From the NCBI GenBank assembly GCA_009744235.1, contig WPHV01000010.1, positions 170,566 to 234,565 on the forward strand: a stretch of DNA of 64,000 nt, written 5' to 3'. Under the pieces are notes generated by a model. That model did no database searches. It was not told where the DNA came from and worked only from the letters and a program-made list of their open reading frames with translations. This document shows, piece after piece, positions 8,929-16,694 of this stretch; position 1 is the stretch's first letter, and every line of letters starts with the position of its first letter. Position numbers and translations under genes: made by a program. Origin of the DNA: Gillisella vitis (GTDB lineage Bacteria; Pseudomonadota; Alphaproteobacteria; Rhizobiales; Rhizobiaceae).

Positions 8929-8947
8929 ATTGACGTGCACGTAAACG
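8929..8947. promoter_or_regulatory. LiuR-like (MerR-type) box upstream of ETF-QO
   Basis: ATTGACGTGCACGTAAACG contains the palindrome ACGTGCACGT and resembles sites of the MerR-family regulator LiuR, which controls branched-chain amino acid degradation in proteobacteria. A near copy lies at 36053-36070. It is 134 bases before the ETF-QO start and 131 before the divergent SDR start, so it could serve either. The LiuR assignment is inference from the motif and gene function. Confidence 0.45.
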
Positions 8948-9080
8948 GAAGATATTCTTGTCCCTCATAGCACCTCGCAGGGATTTCACGCCTTGCCCTG
9001 TCGCAACCTGGCTCGACAAGCCCGGTTTGATTTGACAAGGAAGAGGTCCATATGGGGAAAAAGCCGAGCGGAGAAAAACG

Positions 9081-10742
9081 ATGAGCGAACAAGAGCTGCC
9101 CGAGCGCGAGAGCATGGAATTCGACGTGGTGATTGTCGGTGCGGGGCCTGCTGGCCTTTCGGCTGCCATTCGCCTCAAGCAGGTCAATCCCGATCTGACG
9201 GTTGTTGTGCTGGAAAAGGGTGCGGAGGTCGGCGCCCATATTCTCTCCGGGGCTGTGGTCGATCCGGTTGGAGTCGATAAGCTTCTTCCCGATTGGCGCA
9301 AGGAAGCCGATCATCCGTTCAAGACCGAAGTCACCGCCGATCATTTCCTGTTTCTCGGTCCCGCTGGCTCCGTTCGCCTGCCCAACGCGCTGATGCCGCC
9401 GCTGATGAACAATCACGGCAATTACATCGTCTCGCTTGGTAATGTCTGTCGCTGGCTGGCGGGCCATGCCGAGGCGCTGGGTGTCGAGATCTATCCGGGC
9501 TTTGCCGCAACCGAATTGCTTTATAATGAGGCTGGTGCGGTGATTGGTGTTGCCACCGGTGATATGGGCGTCGAAAAGAACGGCGAACCCGGCTCCAGTT
9601 ACACACGCGGCATGGAATTGCTGGGCAAATATTTGCTGATCGGCGAAGGCGTGCGTGGCTCGCTGGCAAAGCAACTGATCGCCAAATTTGATCTGTCACG
9701 CGATAGCGATGTGCAGAAATTTGGCCTCGGCATCAAGGAACTGTGGCAGGTCAAGCCCGAGCACCACAAACCCGGTCTGGTGCAGCACTCGTTCGGCTGG
9801 CCGCTGGACATGAAAACCGGCGGCGGCTCGTTCCTCTATCATCTGGAGGACAATCTGGTTGCGGTCGGCTTTGTCGTGCATCTGAACTACAAGAATCCCT
9901 ATCTCTATCCGTTTGAGGAGTTCCAGCGCTTCAAGACCCATCCGGCCATTCGCAACACTTTTGAGGGTGCCAAGCGGATTTCCTATGGAGCACGGGCGAT
10001 TACCGAAGGTGGCTATCAGTCGGTGCCGAAATTGTCCTTCCCCGGTGGGGCGCTGCTGGGCTGTTCGGCGGGCATGGTCAATGTGCCGCGCATCAAGGGT
10101 AGCCATAATGCTGTGCTGTCGGGGATGATGGCGGCGGAAAAGATTGCCGAGGCGATTGCCGCAGGCCGCGCCAATGACGAGCCGGTCGAGATCGAAAACA
10201 GCTGGCGCGGCAGCGAAATAGGCACGGATTTGCGGCGAGTGCGAAACGTCAAGCCGCTGTGGTCGAAACTTGGCACGGTGCTCGGCGTGGCGCTGGGTGG
10301 GCTGGATATGTGGACCAACCAGCTCTTCGGCTTTTCTGTCTTCGGGACGCTGAAACATGGCAAGACCGATGCTGAGAGTCTTGAACCGGCTGCACAGCAT
10401 AAGAAGATCGACTACCCCAGGCCCGATGGCGTGCTGACCTTCGACCGCCTGTCTTCGGTGTTCCTGTCCAACACCAATCACGAGGAAGACCAGCCGGTGC
10501 ATCTGAAGGTCAAGGACATGGCCCTGCAGAAGAACTCCGAGCTTGGCGTCTATGCCGGTCCGTCCAGCCGCTACTGTCCCGCCGGGGTTTATGAATGGGT
10601 GGAGAAGGAGGGCGAGCCGAGCTTCGTCATCAACGCCCAGAACTGCGTCCACTGCAAGACCTGCGACATCAAGGACCCGAACCAGAACATCACCTGGGTG
10701 CCGCCACAAGGAGGCGAAGGACCGGTTTATCCGAACATGTAA
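9081..10742 (+). CDS. electron transfer flavoprotein-ubiquinone oxidoreductase
   Basis: The 553-residue flavo-iron-sulfur protein passes electrons from electron transfer flavoprotein (fed by acyl-CoA and branched-chain acyl-CoA dehydrogenases) to ubiquinone at the inner membrane. The N-terminus has the FAD motif VVIVGAGPAGLSAA. The C-terminus binds one 4Fe-4S cluster through Cys499, Cys522, Cys525 and Cys528 (RYCPAGVYEW and NCVHCKTCDIKDP). Length is typical. A ribosome binding site (GCGGAG) precedes the ATG. Its last codons and stop belong to the first unit of a 74-bp tandem repeat. The branched-chain aminotransferase follows, in keeping with a shared role in branched-chain amino acid catabolism. 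Confidence 0.96.
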   Translation: MSEQELPERESMEFDVVIVGAGPAGLSAAIRLKQVNPDLTVVVLEKGAEVGAHILSGAVVDPVGVDKLLPDWRKEADHPFKTEVTADHFLFLGPAGSVRLPNALMPPLMNNHGNYIVSLGNVCRWLAGHAEALGVEIYPGFAATELLYNEAGAVIGVATGDMGVEKNGEPGSSYTRGMELLGKYLLIGEGVRGSLAKQLIAKFDLSRDSDVQKFGLGIKELWQVKPEHHKPGLVQHSFGWPLDMKTGGGSFLYHLEDNLVAVGFVVHLNYKNPYLYPFEEFQRFKTHPAIRNTFEGAKRISYGARAITEGGYQSVPKLSFPGGALLGCSAGMVNVPRIKGSHNAVLSGMMAAEKIAEAIAAGRANDEPVEIENSWRGSEIGTDLRRVRNVKPLWSKLGTVLGVALGGLDMWTNQLFGFSVFGTLKHGKTDAESLEPAAQHKKIDYPRPDGVLTFDRLSSVFLSNTNHEEDQPVHLKVKDMALQKNSELGVYAGPSSRYCPAGVYEWVEKEGEPSFVINAQNCVHCKTCDIKDPNQNITWVPPQGGEGPVYPNM

Positions 10743-10890
10743 TGTTCGGGTATAGCGGTCCGCACGGACCTCCGTTGGGGAAAGGAGGCGAAGGACCGGT
10801 TTATCCGAACATGTAATGTTCGGGTATAGCGGTCCGCACGGACCTCCGTTGGGGAAAGGAGGCGAAGGACCGGTTTATCCGAACATGTAA
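10708..10890. repeat. 74-bp tandem repeat, 2.5 copies, spanning the ETF-QO stop codon
   Basis: Copies at 10708-10781 and 10782-10855 are identical; a third, 10856-10890, is truncated. Each unit repeats the last codons (GGEGPVYPNM) and the stop codon. Each full unit holds two hairpins: CCGAACAT-GTA-ATGTTCGG, with the stop codon at the loop, and GGTCCG-CA-CGGACC. The hairpins may act as terminator or mRNA-stabilising elements. Confidence 0.92.
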
Positions 10891-11005
10891 AGGCGGTCCG
10901 CACGTCCTTAATATCTGCATCAGGCCGTTGGTTGGATATTTTTATCAACCGTACCGGTTTGCACTTGAAATGACTTGCGAAAGCTGGTGATCGTCTATAC
11001 GAAAC

Positions 11006-11036
11006 GTCAATAGGTCAGTAATGTTGACCTATTGAC
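11006..11036. promoter_or_regulatory. perfect 12-bp inverted repeat operator before ilvE
   Basis: GTCAATAGGTCA and TGACCTATTGAC are separated by 7 bases and end 22 bases before the start codon, just before the ribosome binding site. A TATACG hexamer lies immediately upstream, so a bound dimer would cover the transcription start. Class of regulator unknown. Confidence 0.65.
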
Positions 11037-11058
11037 TGATTTGAGGAGATCACCTGTC

Positions 11059-12162
11059 ATGTCTGCCGCAACCGCAAAGCCGGAATTCATCGTCAAGCCG
11101 AATGCGAACCCCATGCCGGAAGCAGAGCGCCTCGAGGCGTTCCAGAGCCTGGGCTTTGGCACGCTGTTCAGCGACCATATGGCGGTGATCCAATGGAATG
11201 TGGTGAAGGGCTGGCATTCGGCGGAGATTACCGCGCGCGGACCATTTGCCATCGATCCGGCAGCCGCGGTGCTGCATTACGCCCAGGAAATTTTTGAGGG
11301 GATGAAGGCGTACCGTACGGCGGAAGGTCGCGTCGTGCTGTTTCGCCCGGATGAAAATGCCCGCCGTTTCAACGAGTCTGCACGGCGCATGGCGATGCCG
11401 GAAATTCCCGAGGAGTTGTTTCTCGAAGCCATTGATAAACTGGTCAAGGCCGATGCAAAGTGGATTCCGGAGGGTGAGGGCAGCCTTTACCTGCGGCCTT
11501 TCATGTTTGCCAGCGAAGCGTTTTTGGGTGTGCGACCGGCACGTGACTATATTTTCTGCGTCATCGCCTCGCCGGTTGGCCCCTATTTCAAGGGCGGCGC
11601 CAAGGCGGTGAAGATCTGGGTTTCGGAAAACTACACCCGCGCCGCTCCCGGCGGCACCGGTGCCGCCAAATGCGGCGGCAATTATGCGGCAAGCCTGATT
11701 GCCCAGCAGGAAGCGGTCGAGCATGGCTGCGATCAGGTGGCTTTCCTGGATGCCGCCGAGCATAAGTGGCTGGAAGAACTGGGTGGCATGAACGTGTTTT
11801 TCGTTATGGACGACGGTTCGCTGGTGACGCCGCCTCTGGGGGGCACCATCCTCCCAGGCATTACCCGTAATTCGTTGATCTCGCTCATCAAAGACCAGGG
11901 CGTGACAGTGCATGAACGCCCGTATTCCTTCGATGAATGGCAGGCGGATGCCAAAAGTGGCAAGCTGAAGGAAGCCTTCGCCTGCGGCACGGCGGCTGTG
12001 GTGGCCGGCATCGGCGAGGTCAAATTCACCGACGGTGGCTTTGTGATCGGCAATGGCGAGACCGGTCCGACCACCCTGAAAATCCGCGAGCAATTGGTCA
12101 ATATCCAGCGCGGCAAGAGCAATGACCCGCATGGCTGGGTGCGGCGGATCGAAGGCGTCTGA
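11059..12162 (+). CDS. ilvE: branched-chain amino acid aminotransferase
   Basis: The 367-residue fold-type IV PLP enzyme interconverts Leu, Ile and Val with their 2-oxo acids. The Schiff-base lysine is Lys204 in GTGAAKCGGNYA; GSLYLRPFMF (about 141-150) and the C-terminal ACGTAAVVAGIG are conserved. Length and motifs fit the longer type (TIGR ilvE_II), also found in eukaryotes, rather than the ~300-residue E. coli form. The ATG at 11059 is chosen because TTGAGGAGAT sits 10 bases upstream; an earlier in-frame start at 11032 would overlap the operator dyad. Terminator follows. Probably regulated by the inverted repeat at its 5' end. Confidence 0.95.
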   Translation: MSAATAKPEFIVKPNANPMPEAERLEAFQSLGFGTLFSDHMAVIQWNVVKGWHSAEITARGPFAIDPAAAVLHYAQEIFEGMKAYRTAEGRVVLFRPDENARRFNESARRMAMPEIPEELFLEAIDKLVKADAKWIPEGEGSLYLRPFMFASEAFLGVRPARDYIFCVIASPVGPYFKGGAKAVKIWVSENYTRAAPGGTGAAKCGGNYAASLIAQQEAVEHGCDQVAFLDAAEHKWLEELGGMNVFFVMDDGSLVTPPLGGTILPGITRNSLISLIKDQGVTVHERPYSFDEWQADAKSGKLKEAFACGTAAVVAGIGEVKFTDGGFVIGNGETGPTTLKIREQLVNIQRGKSNDPHGWVRRIEGV

Positions 12163-12165
12163 TAC

Positions 12166-12194
12166 AAAAGGCCGGGAGTGATCCCGGCCTTTTT
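12166..12194 (+). terminator. rho-independent terminator of ilvE
   Basis: AAAAGGCCGGGA and TCCCGGCCTTTT form a 12-bp stem with loop GTGA, followed by a T run. It begins 4 bases past the ilvE stop codon. Confidence 0.93.
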
Positions 12195-12459
12195 AATTAT
12201 ATTCTCAATAGTAAATATGATTTTCTTTTCTATGTTTCGGCATGATTTACTGCGTGACGTGCAATATAAAACACCGCACATTCTACGGTTGTCTGTAGAT
12301 TTTCACATTTTGCGCATAATTTGTTCTTATGGTTTGCCTGGTTAGGTACGCAGGTTTCCCTTGCAAGCCAAGCAAACTCACGCTTCCTTTGTTCTCGTTT
12401 GTCTTTCGGGAAAATCGCATTAACCTTTCCCCGACAGACTGTAAGGGCTGTTGAAGATC

Positions 12460-13752
12460 ATGGCAGTGCATCCCGGAAATGCAGACCGCTTGAAACAACC
12501 ACCAAGATCCATTTTTAACGCCATTTCGGATTGGGCCTTGGCCTCGGCGCTGTCGCGCATCGTCACCATTGGGTGTCTTGATATTGTGACGGCTAGTGGC
12601 AAGACGCTTTCATTTGGTGACCGTACGGGTGACCCTGTCACCGTTCGCTTCGCCGATACGGCTGCCCAATGGGCTTTTTTGATCGATGCTGATATGCGGC
12701 TGGGCGAGCTCTATATGGATGAGCGGTTCTTTGTCGATCAGGGAACCATGTTCGATTTTGTATCCGTGGTGCTGCGGGAGGCGCAAAATGCCACCCATCC
12801 ACTGATCGCCCGGATTATCGACGATGTGAGAACCCGGTTCAGGATCTTTCGCCATCGCAATCTTCCAGCCAGATCCAAACAGAATGTCGCGCACCATTAC
12901 GATCTGGATGCACGGCTTTACGAACTCTTCCTGGATGAAGACCGCCAGTATTCCTGCGCCTATTTCGAGCATGATACCCAGAGCCTGGACGACGCCCAGC
13001 GCGCCAAGAAAGACCATCTTGCCGCCAAGCTGCGCCTCAAACCGGGAAACCGTGTGCTGGATATCGGCTGCGGCTGGGGCGGTCTTGCCCTTCATCTGGC
13101 CGATAGGGCGGTGGGTGGGGAGGTCGTGGGCGTCACCTTGTCCGAAGAGCAACTAGCCTATGCGGTGAAGCGGCCTCGCAAGTCTGCCACCGAGGCGGCC
13201 AATGTCGATTTCCGACTGATGGATTATCGCAGCCTGGAAGGATCGTTCGACCGCATCGTCTCGGTCGGCATGTTCGAGCATGTCGGCCTTGCGGCCTACA
13301 GGACGTTTTTCAGCAAATGCAGCACGCTGCTGGCCGATGATGGCGTGATGGTGCTGCACACGATCGGCTGTTCCGCAACGCCGGGCTTCACCACGCCATG
13401 GCTCGACAAATATATCTTCCCCGGCGGCTATATTCCGGCGCTCTCTGAAATCGTTCCTGAAATCGAGAAGGCTGGCCTGACGATCACGGATGTCGAGGTG
13501 CTGCGCATCCACTATGCCAAAACCTTGCGCCACTGGCGCGACCGCTTTACCGCCCGATGGGCAGAGGCGGCCACCCTCTATGACGACCGCTTCTGCCGGA
13601 TGTGGGACTATTATCTATCAACTGCCGAAGCTGCCTTCTATCACGAGGATCTCGTCGTCTTTCAGATCCAGATAGCCAAGAAAAACAATATCCTGCCGCT
13701 GACGCGGGATTATATTTTGACCGATCACGAAAAGCATGTCGCCGCCGTATAA
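12460..13752 (+). CDS. cfa: cyclopropane-fatty-acyl-phospholipid synthase
   Basis: The 430-residue enzyme transfers a methylene from S-adenosylmethionine to unsaturated acyl chains of membrane phospholipids. The SAM-binding motif VLDIGCGWGGLAL lies near residue 200, preceded by the family sequence AHHYDLDARLYELFLD and YSCAYF. MFEHVG near residue 275 and FPGGYIP near 325 are also family landmarks. The ATG at 12460 is preferred, with TAAGGG 12 bases upstream; a TTG three codons earlier is too close to that site. Transcribed toward the immunity/toxin genes; 12 bases separate the converging stop codons and no terminator is seen. Confidence 0.94.
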   Translation: MAVHPGNADRLKQPPRSIFNAISDWALASALSRIVTIGCLDIVTASGKTLSFGDRTGDPVTVRFADTAAQWAFLIDADMRLGELYMDERFFVDQGTMFDFVSVVLREAQNATHPLIARIIDDVRTRFRIFRHRNLPARSKQNVAHHYDLDARLYELFLDEDRQYSCAYFEHDTQSLDDAQRAKKDHLAAKLRLKPGNRVLDIGCGWGGLALHLADRAVGGEVVGVTLSEEQLAYAVKRPRKSATEAANVDFRLMDYRSLEGSFDRIVSVGMFEHVGLAAYRTFFSKCSTLLADDGVMVLHTIGCSATPGFTTPWLDKYIFPGGYIPALSEIVPEIEKAGLTITDVEVLRIHYAKTLRHWRDRFTARWAEAATLYDDRFCRMWDYYLSTAEAAFYHEDLVVFQIQIAKKNNILPLTRDYILTDHEKHVAAV

Positions 13753-13764
13753 GACGCACGACGA

Positions 13765-14094
13765 TCAGTTCGTCGGCAGGAATCGGTGATAGCTATCGGG
13801 GTCGGTGAGGATGTCGCGCACCATATCAAAGAATTCGGGAACTGTCTGGCCCAGTGTCTGGGGTGAAAAATCAAACCAGTAGCGTTTGGAAAATTCGCCT
13901 TCGATGTCATTGTGATAGCGGCGCAAGAACTCGTGCATTTCCTGCACTAATTGTTGCTTTCTGGTGTCCTCGGTCAATCGGGCATAGCCAGCAATCGCCG
14001 CGGGTACGCTTTGATATTCCAAATCCATATCCTGATGAAGATAGCTGCCAATCAGGCCTGAAAGTGCGTCGAAATCGTCAGTCATTGTTGGCAT
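13765..14094 (-). CDS. CdiI-type immunity protein for the adjacent RNase toxin
   Basis: A 109-residue acidic protein. The sequence FDALSGLIGSYLHQDMDLEY followed by an alanine-rich helix matches the CdiI_2 immunity family (established for contact-dependent inhibition systems). Such proteins bind and block the cognate toxin in the cytoplasm. The gene starts 15 bases after the toxin stop and is co-oriented, the usual toxin-then-immunity order. ATG at 14094 or 14085 could be the start; a TTG at 14098-14100 is less likely. No clear strong ribosome binding site, so translation may be coupled to the toxin. Confidence 0.82.
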   Translation of the reverse strand: MPTMTDDFDALSGLIGSYLHQDMDLEYQSVPAAIAGYARLTEDTRKQQLVQEMHEFLRRYHNDIEGEFSKRYWFDFSPQTLGQTVPEFFDMVRDILTDPDSYHRFLPTN

Positions 14095-14109
14095 GGTCAA
14101 TCGTTACTC

Positions 14110-14979
14110 TTACGGAACGGGATAGGAGGTGAGAATATAATGGGTCATGCCATTATAAGTCTCTTTCTTTAAAATAATCCGGAGCCTCGTCATTTGTTGA
14201 ACCTGCCCTGATGCTCGGACCACACCTTGTCCGATCACCCGTCCTGCATCGAACACAATGGGTGGTTCCAGCTTGGAGCCAATGGCGGCATTCTGTGACC
14301 ATTGCATGATCCGTGCTTGGTTCAACCTCAATGCTCTGGAAATTTGATCTTCAGCGATGCGCAGACTGCTGAAGGACGAGATAACGGGAGGGGGCGCGCG
14401 ATTGGGTGCTGTTTGTGCGATCCGTTGGCGTAGGAATGCTTCATCCTTGGCAATATGCCTCTCTATCGTATGGCCGCCAAGGCGGCTTCCCGCCTGCGCT
14501 TCGTGCTGCATCAAAGAGATACGGCCGGATCTGATGGCGGCTGCGCGAACTGCGCCAGCCATTGCAGCCCCACCGATTGGCACCACAAAGTCCATCGCCA
14601 TGCCGATGTTGTCTGCTGCGTGGGGCGATGCACCAAGAGATTTCGCGAGGGACGACGTGCCTCTCTCCGTCCAGGAGCGTTCGTTTTGCCCCGTCCATAA
14701 TTGTCGTCCGCCTGTGGTGCATTGATCTGCGGCATGAAGCGCCAAAGCTCCTCCACCGACCTTGGTCAACATTGTCGGTTCTGGTGTGGCAAGAAGTGCT
14801 CCGGCCGTCAGGCCTTCCGCAGCGCAGCCGAGCAAGCGTAATCCGCCTATGACCCTGTTGCCCAGTGTTCCGCTTTGTTCGACCGTTTCCCCTTCAAGGA
14901 CCGCCGCCAACTGAACGGCAGATACAGCGATAACCAATCCCCCCTCTATCGGAGCATTGCTTTCATTTTCTGTTGGCAT
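14110..14979 (-). CDS. stand-alone toxin with CdiA-CT RNase A-like domain
   Basis: The protein has 289 residues. Residues 1-155 form a Gly/Ala-rich region with hydrophobic stretches (about 12-30, 44-65, 128-148) and a DQCTTGGRQLWTGQ/LAKSLGASP segment like the pre-toxin parts of polymorphic toxins. Residues 165-289 match the bacterial RNase A-like CdiA-CT domain: GGHTIERHIAKDEAFLRQR, then VISSFSSLRIAEDQISRAL, and the terminal YILTSYP. Residues corresponding to the family's active site are His175, Arg186, Thr284 and Tyr286. No signal peptide, filamentous repeats or PAAR/VgrG domain is present, so this is not a full CdiA; it may be a secreted effector or an orphan module. ATG at 14979 follows GGAGGT. 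CdiI-type immunity gene follows directly. Confidence 0.85.
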   Translation of the reverse strand: MPTENESNAPIEGGLVIAVSAVQLAAVLEGETVEQSGTLGNRVIGGLRLLGCAAEGLTAGALLATPEPTMLTKVGGGALALHAADQCTTGGRQLWTGQNERSWTERGTSSLAKSLGASPHAADNIGMAMDFVVPIGGAAMAGAVRAAAIRSGRISLMQHEAQAGSRLGGHTIERHIAKDEAFLRQRIAQTAPNRAPPPVISSFSSLRIAEDQISRALRLNQARIMQWSQNAAIGSKLEPPIVFDAGRVIGQGVVRASGQVQQMTRLRIILKKETYNGMTHYILTSYPVP

Positions 14980-15178
14980 GGATAACCTCCCAAACATTCC
15001 AGAATTGGGAAGGTTTCATTTTTCGCGGAATTTTACAACCCCGGCAAGGGATAAACCTGAAGGTTGCCGAAGACCCAATGCTGACACATGGAACTCATGG
15101 TCCATTCAATAGCAACAGAGCCATGTCGACCATAATACCAAAGCTCGAAGATGCTACCGCATCCTCGCTTTGAAGAGA

Positions 15179-15221
15179 TTTCGAATATCTCAAATGCATG
15201 ACGGGCTTGAGATATTCGAAA
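15179..15221. repeat. perfect 15-bp inverted repeat, 13-base loop
   Basis: TTTCGAATATCTCAA pairs perfectly with TTGAGATATTCGAAA. AT-rich arms without a T tail. It lies 97 bases past the mgtE stop codon and 200 bases upstream of the toxin start. Confidence 0.85.
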
Positions 15222-15226
15222 ACGGA

Positions 15227-15259
15227 ATACAAAGAGTCATTGAAAATGACTCTTTGTAT
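15227..15259. repeat. perfect 15-bp inverted repeat, 3-base loop
   Basis: ATACAAAGAGTCATT pairs perfectly with AATGACTCTTTGTAT around GAA. It is only five bases from the preceding dyad, and unrelated to it in sequence. It may act as a terminator for mgtE. Confidence 0.85.
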
Positions 15260-15317
15260 AAGACATAGCGGTGTAAGCGAGTGCGTCATTCAAACGGCTA
15301 CTCACGCGATCCCAAGC

Positions 15318-16694
15318 TTACAGCAGCGTCCCGCTCAAAATCACCAGCGCGACGGTGAAATAAATCACCAGCCCACTGACATCCACCAGCGTCGCCACAG
15401 CCGGGGCTGACGCGCTGGCGGGGTCGAGCCGTAGGCGTTGCAGCAGGAAGGGCAACATCGAGCCCGCCATCGAGCCGAACGTGACGATGCCGATCAGGGC
15501 GGCAAACACGGTGAAGCCGACCAGCAGCCAGTGATCGCCGTAATTATAGAGACCCATATGCTGCCACAGCGCAATGCGCACGAAACCGACCAGGCCGAGA
15601 ATGGTCCCCAGTGTCATGCCCGTGGGCAATTCACGGATGGCAACCCGCCACCAGTCGGACAGTTTCAATTCGCCGACAGCCAGCGCACGAATGATCAGCG
15701 ACGTTGCTTGTGAACCGGAATTGCCGCCCGAGCTCATGATCAGCGGGATGAACAGGGTCAGCACCACCGCCTTTTCCAGCTCGCCTTCAAAATATTGCAT
15801 GGCGCTGGCCGTCAGCATCTCCCCGAGGAACAGGGCAGCCAGCCAGCCGGCCCGCTTCTTGATCATGCCGGCAAAGCCGATCTGCATATAGGGCTTGCCC
15901 AATGCTTCCATGCCGCCGAATTTCTGGGCGTCTTCGGTCGTATCGGCAATCATCGTGTCGATCACGTCATCGACGGTGACAATGCCCAGCATCTGGCCTG
16001 TGTCGTTAGTGACGGGCAGGGCCAGCAGGTTGTTGCGACGGATCAGGCGAGCCACTTCCTCCTGTGTCATCAACGGGCTTGCATGCACGACACCATGACA
16101 TTGGGCGACCGACAGGATGGACGCCTCGGGCTCTACGGTGATCAGCCGCCGCAGCGTGACCACGGCAATGAGCGTCCGGGTGATACGGTCCAGCACATAG
16201 ATCGCATAGACGGTCTCGCTGGCGTTTTCCACCATCCGCACATGGGCCAGCGTTTCGGCAACGGTGAAATCATCGGGAACGCTGACGAATTCCGTCGTCA
16301 TGATCGAGCCGGCGGTGCGCTGCGGATAGGCCATCAGATGTTCGACAGCATGGGCCGTGGCCGCATCGAGCCGCGAGAAGATCACCATGCGGCAGCGGTC
16401 GTCCATCGCCTGGAAGATGTCGGCGACCCGGTCGTGGGCGGTGGCTTTCAGCAGGCGCACGGCTGTATCGACCGGCAGGGCCGCGATGATGTCGGCCGCA
16501 TGCACCAGTTCGGGGCGGGCAATGACGCGCAGCGCCTTTGGCTGCGGCAGGCTAGCCAGCATGGCGGCGGCCTCGGAAACGTCCAGCGCATTCAGCTGTT
16601 CGATCCGGTCCGTAACGGTGACGACATTGAGGCTGTCGTTGAGAAGGTGGCGGGCAGCATGACTGGCCCGCAGAGGAAGGCGTTGGATGTTCAT
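15318..16694 (-). CDS. mgtE: MgtE magnesium transporter
   Basis: The 458-residue channel-like Mg2+ transporter has the expected order: an N domain of helical repeats (about 25-130), two CBS domains (AGSIMTTEFVSVPDDFTV to about 255), a plug helix, then five transmembrane helices (about 285-458). FIPLIMSSGGNSGSQATSL in the membrane part is the family signature. Intracellular Mg2+ bound between N and CBS domains closes the pore. Monocistronic. The roughly 165-base region before the start holds short perfect hairpins and could be a structured leader. Confidence 0.95.
   Translation of the reverse strand: MNIQRLPLRASHAARHLLNDSLNVVTVTDRIEQLNALDVSEAAAMLASLPQPKALRVIARPELVHAADIIAALPVDTAVRLLKATAHDRVADIFQAMDDRCRMVIFSRLDAATAHAVEHLMAYPQRTAGSIMTTEFVSVPDDFTVAETLAHVRMVENASETVYAIYVLDRITRTLIAVVTLRRLITVEPEASILSVAQCHGVVHASPLMTQEEVARLIRRNNLLALPVTNDTGQMLGIVTVDDVIDTMIADTTEDAQKFGGMEALGKPYMQIGFAGMIKKRAGWLAALFLGEMLTASAMQYFEGELEKAVVLTLFIPLIMSSGGNSGSQATSLIIRALAVGELKLSDWWRVAIRELPTGMTLGTILGLVGFVRIALWQHMGLYNYGDHWLLVGFTVFAALIGIVTFGSMAGSMLPFLLQRLRLDPASASAPAVATLVDVSGLVIYFTVALVILSGTLL

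Larger units (their letters stand above)
14980..15317. other. intergenic between toxin and mgtE
   Basis: No coding frame seen. It contains the toxin promoter region and two adjacent perfect 15-bp hairpins close to the mgtE stop codon. Confidence 0.6.

Noticed and set aside
9696-10709. 337-codon open frame antisense to ETF-QO
   Set aside because: No domain, composition typical of an antisense shadow in high-GC DNA.
11050-12132. 360-codon open frame antisense to ilvE
   Set aside because: It mirrors the codon bias of the real gene on the other strand, has no recognisable motif, and lacks a ribosome binding site.
13765-14979. Reading the pair as a classical type II toxin-antitoxin system
   Set aside because: The toxin comes first, is 289 residues with hydrophobic N-terminal segments, and both proteins match contact-dependent inhibition families rather than intracellular type II pairs.
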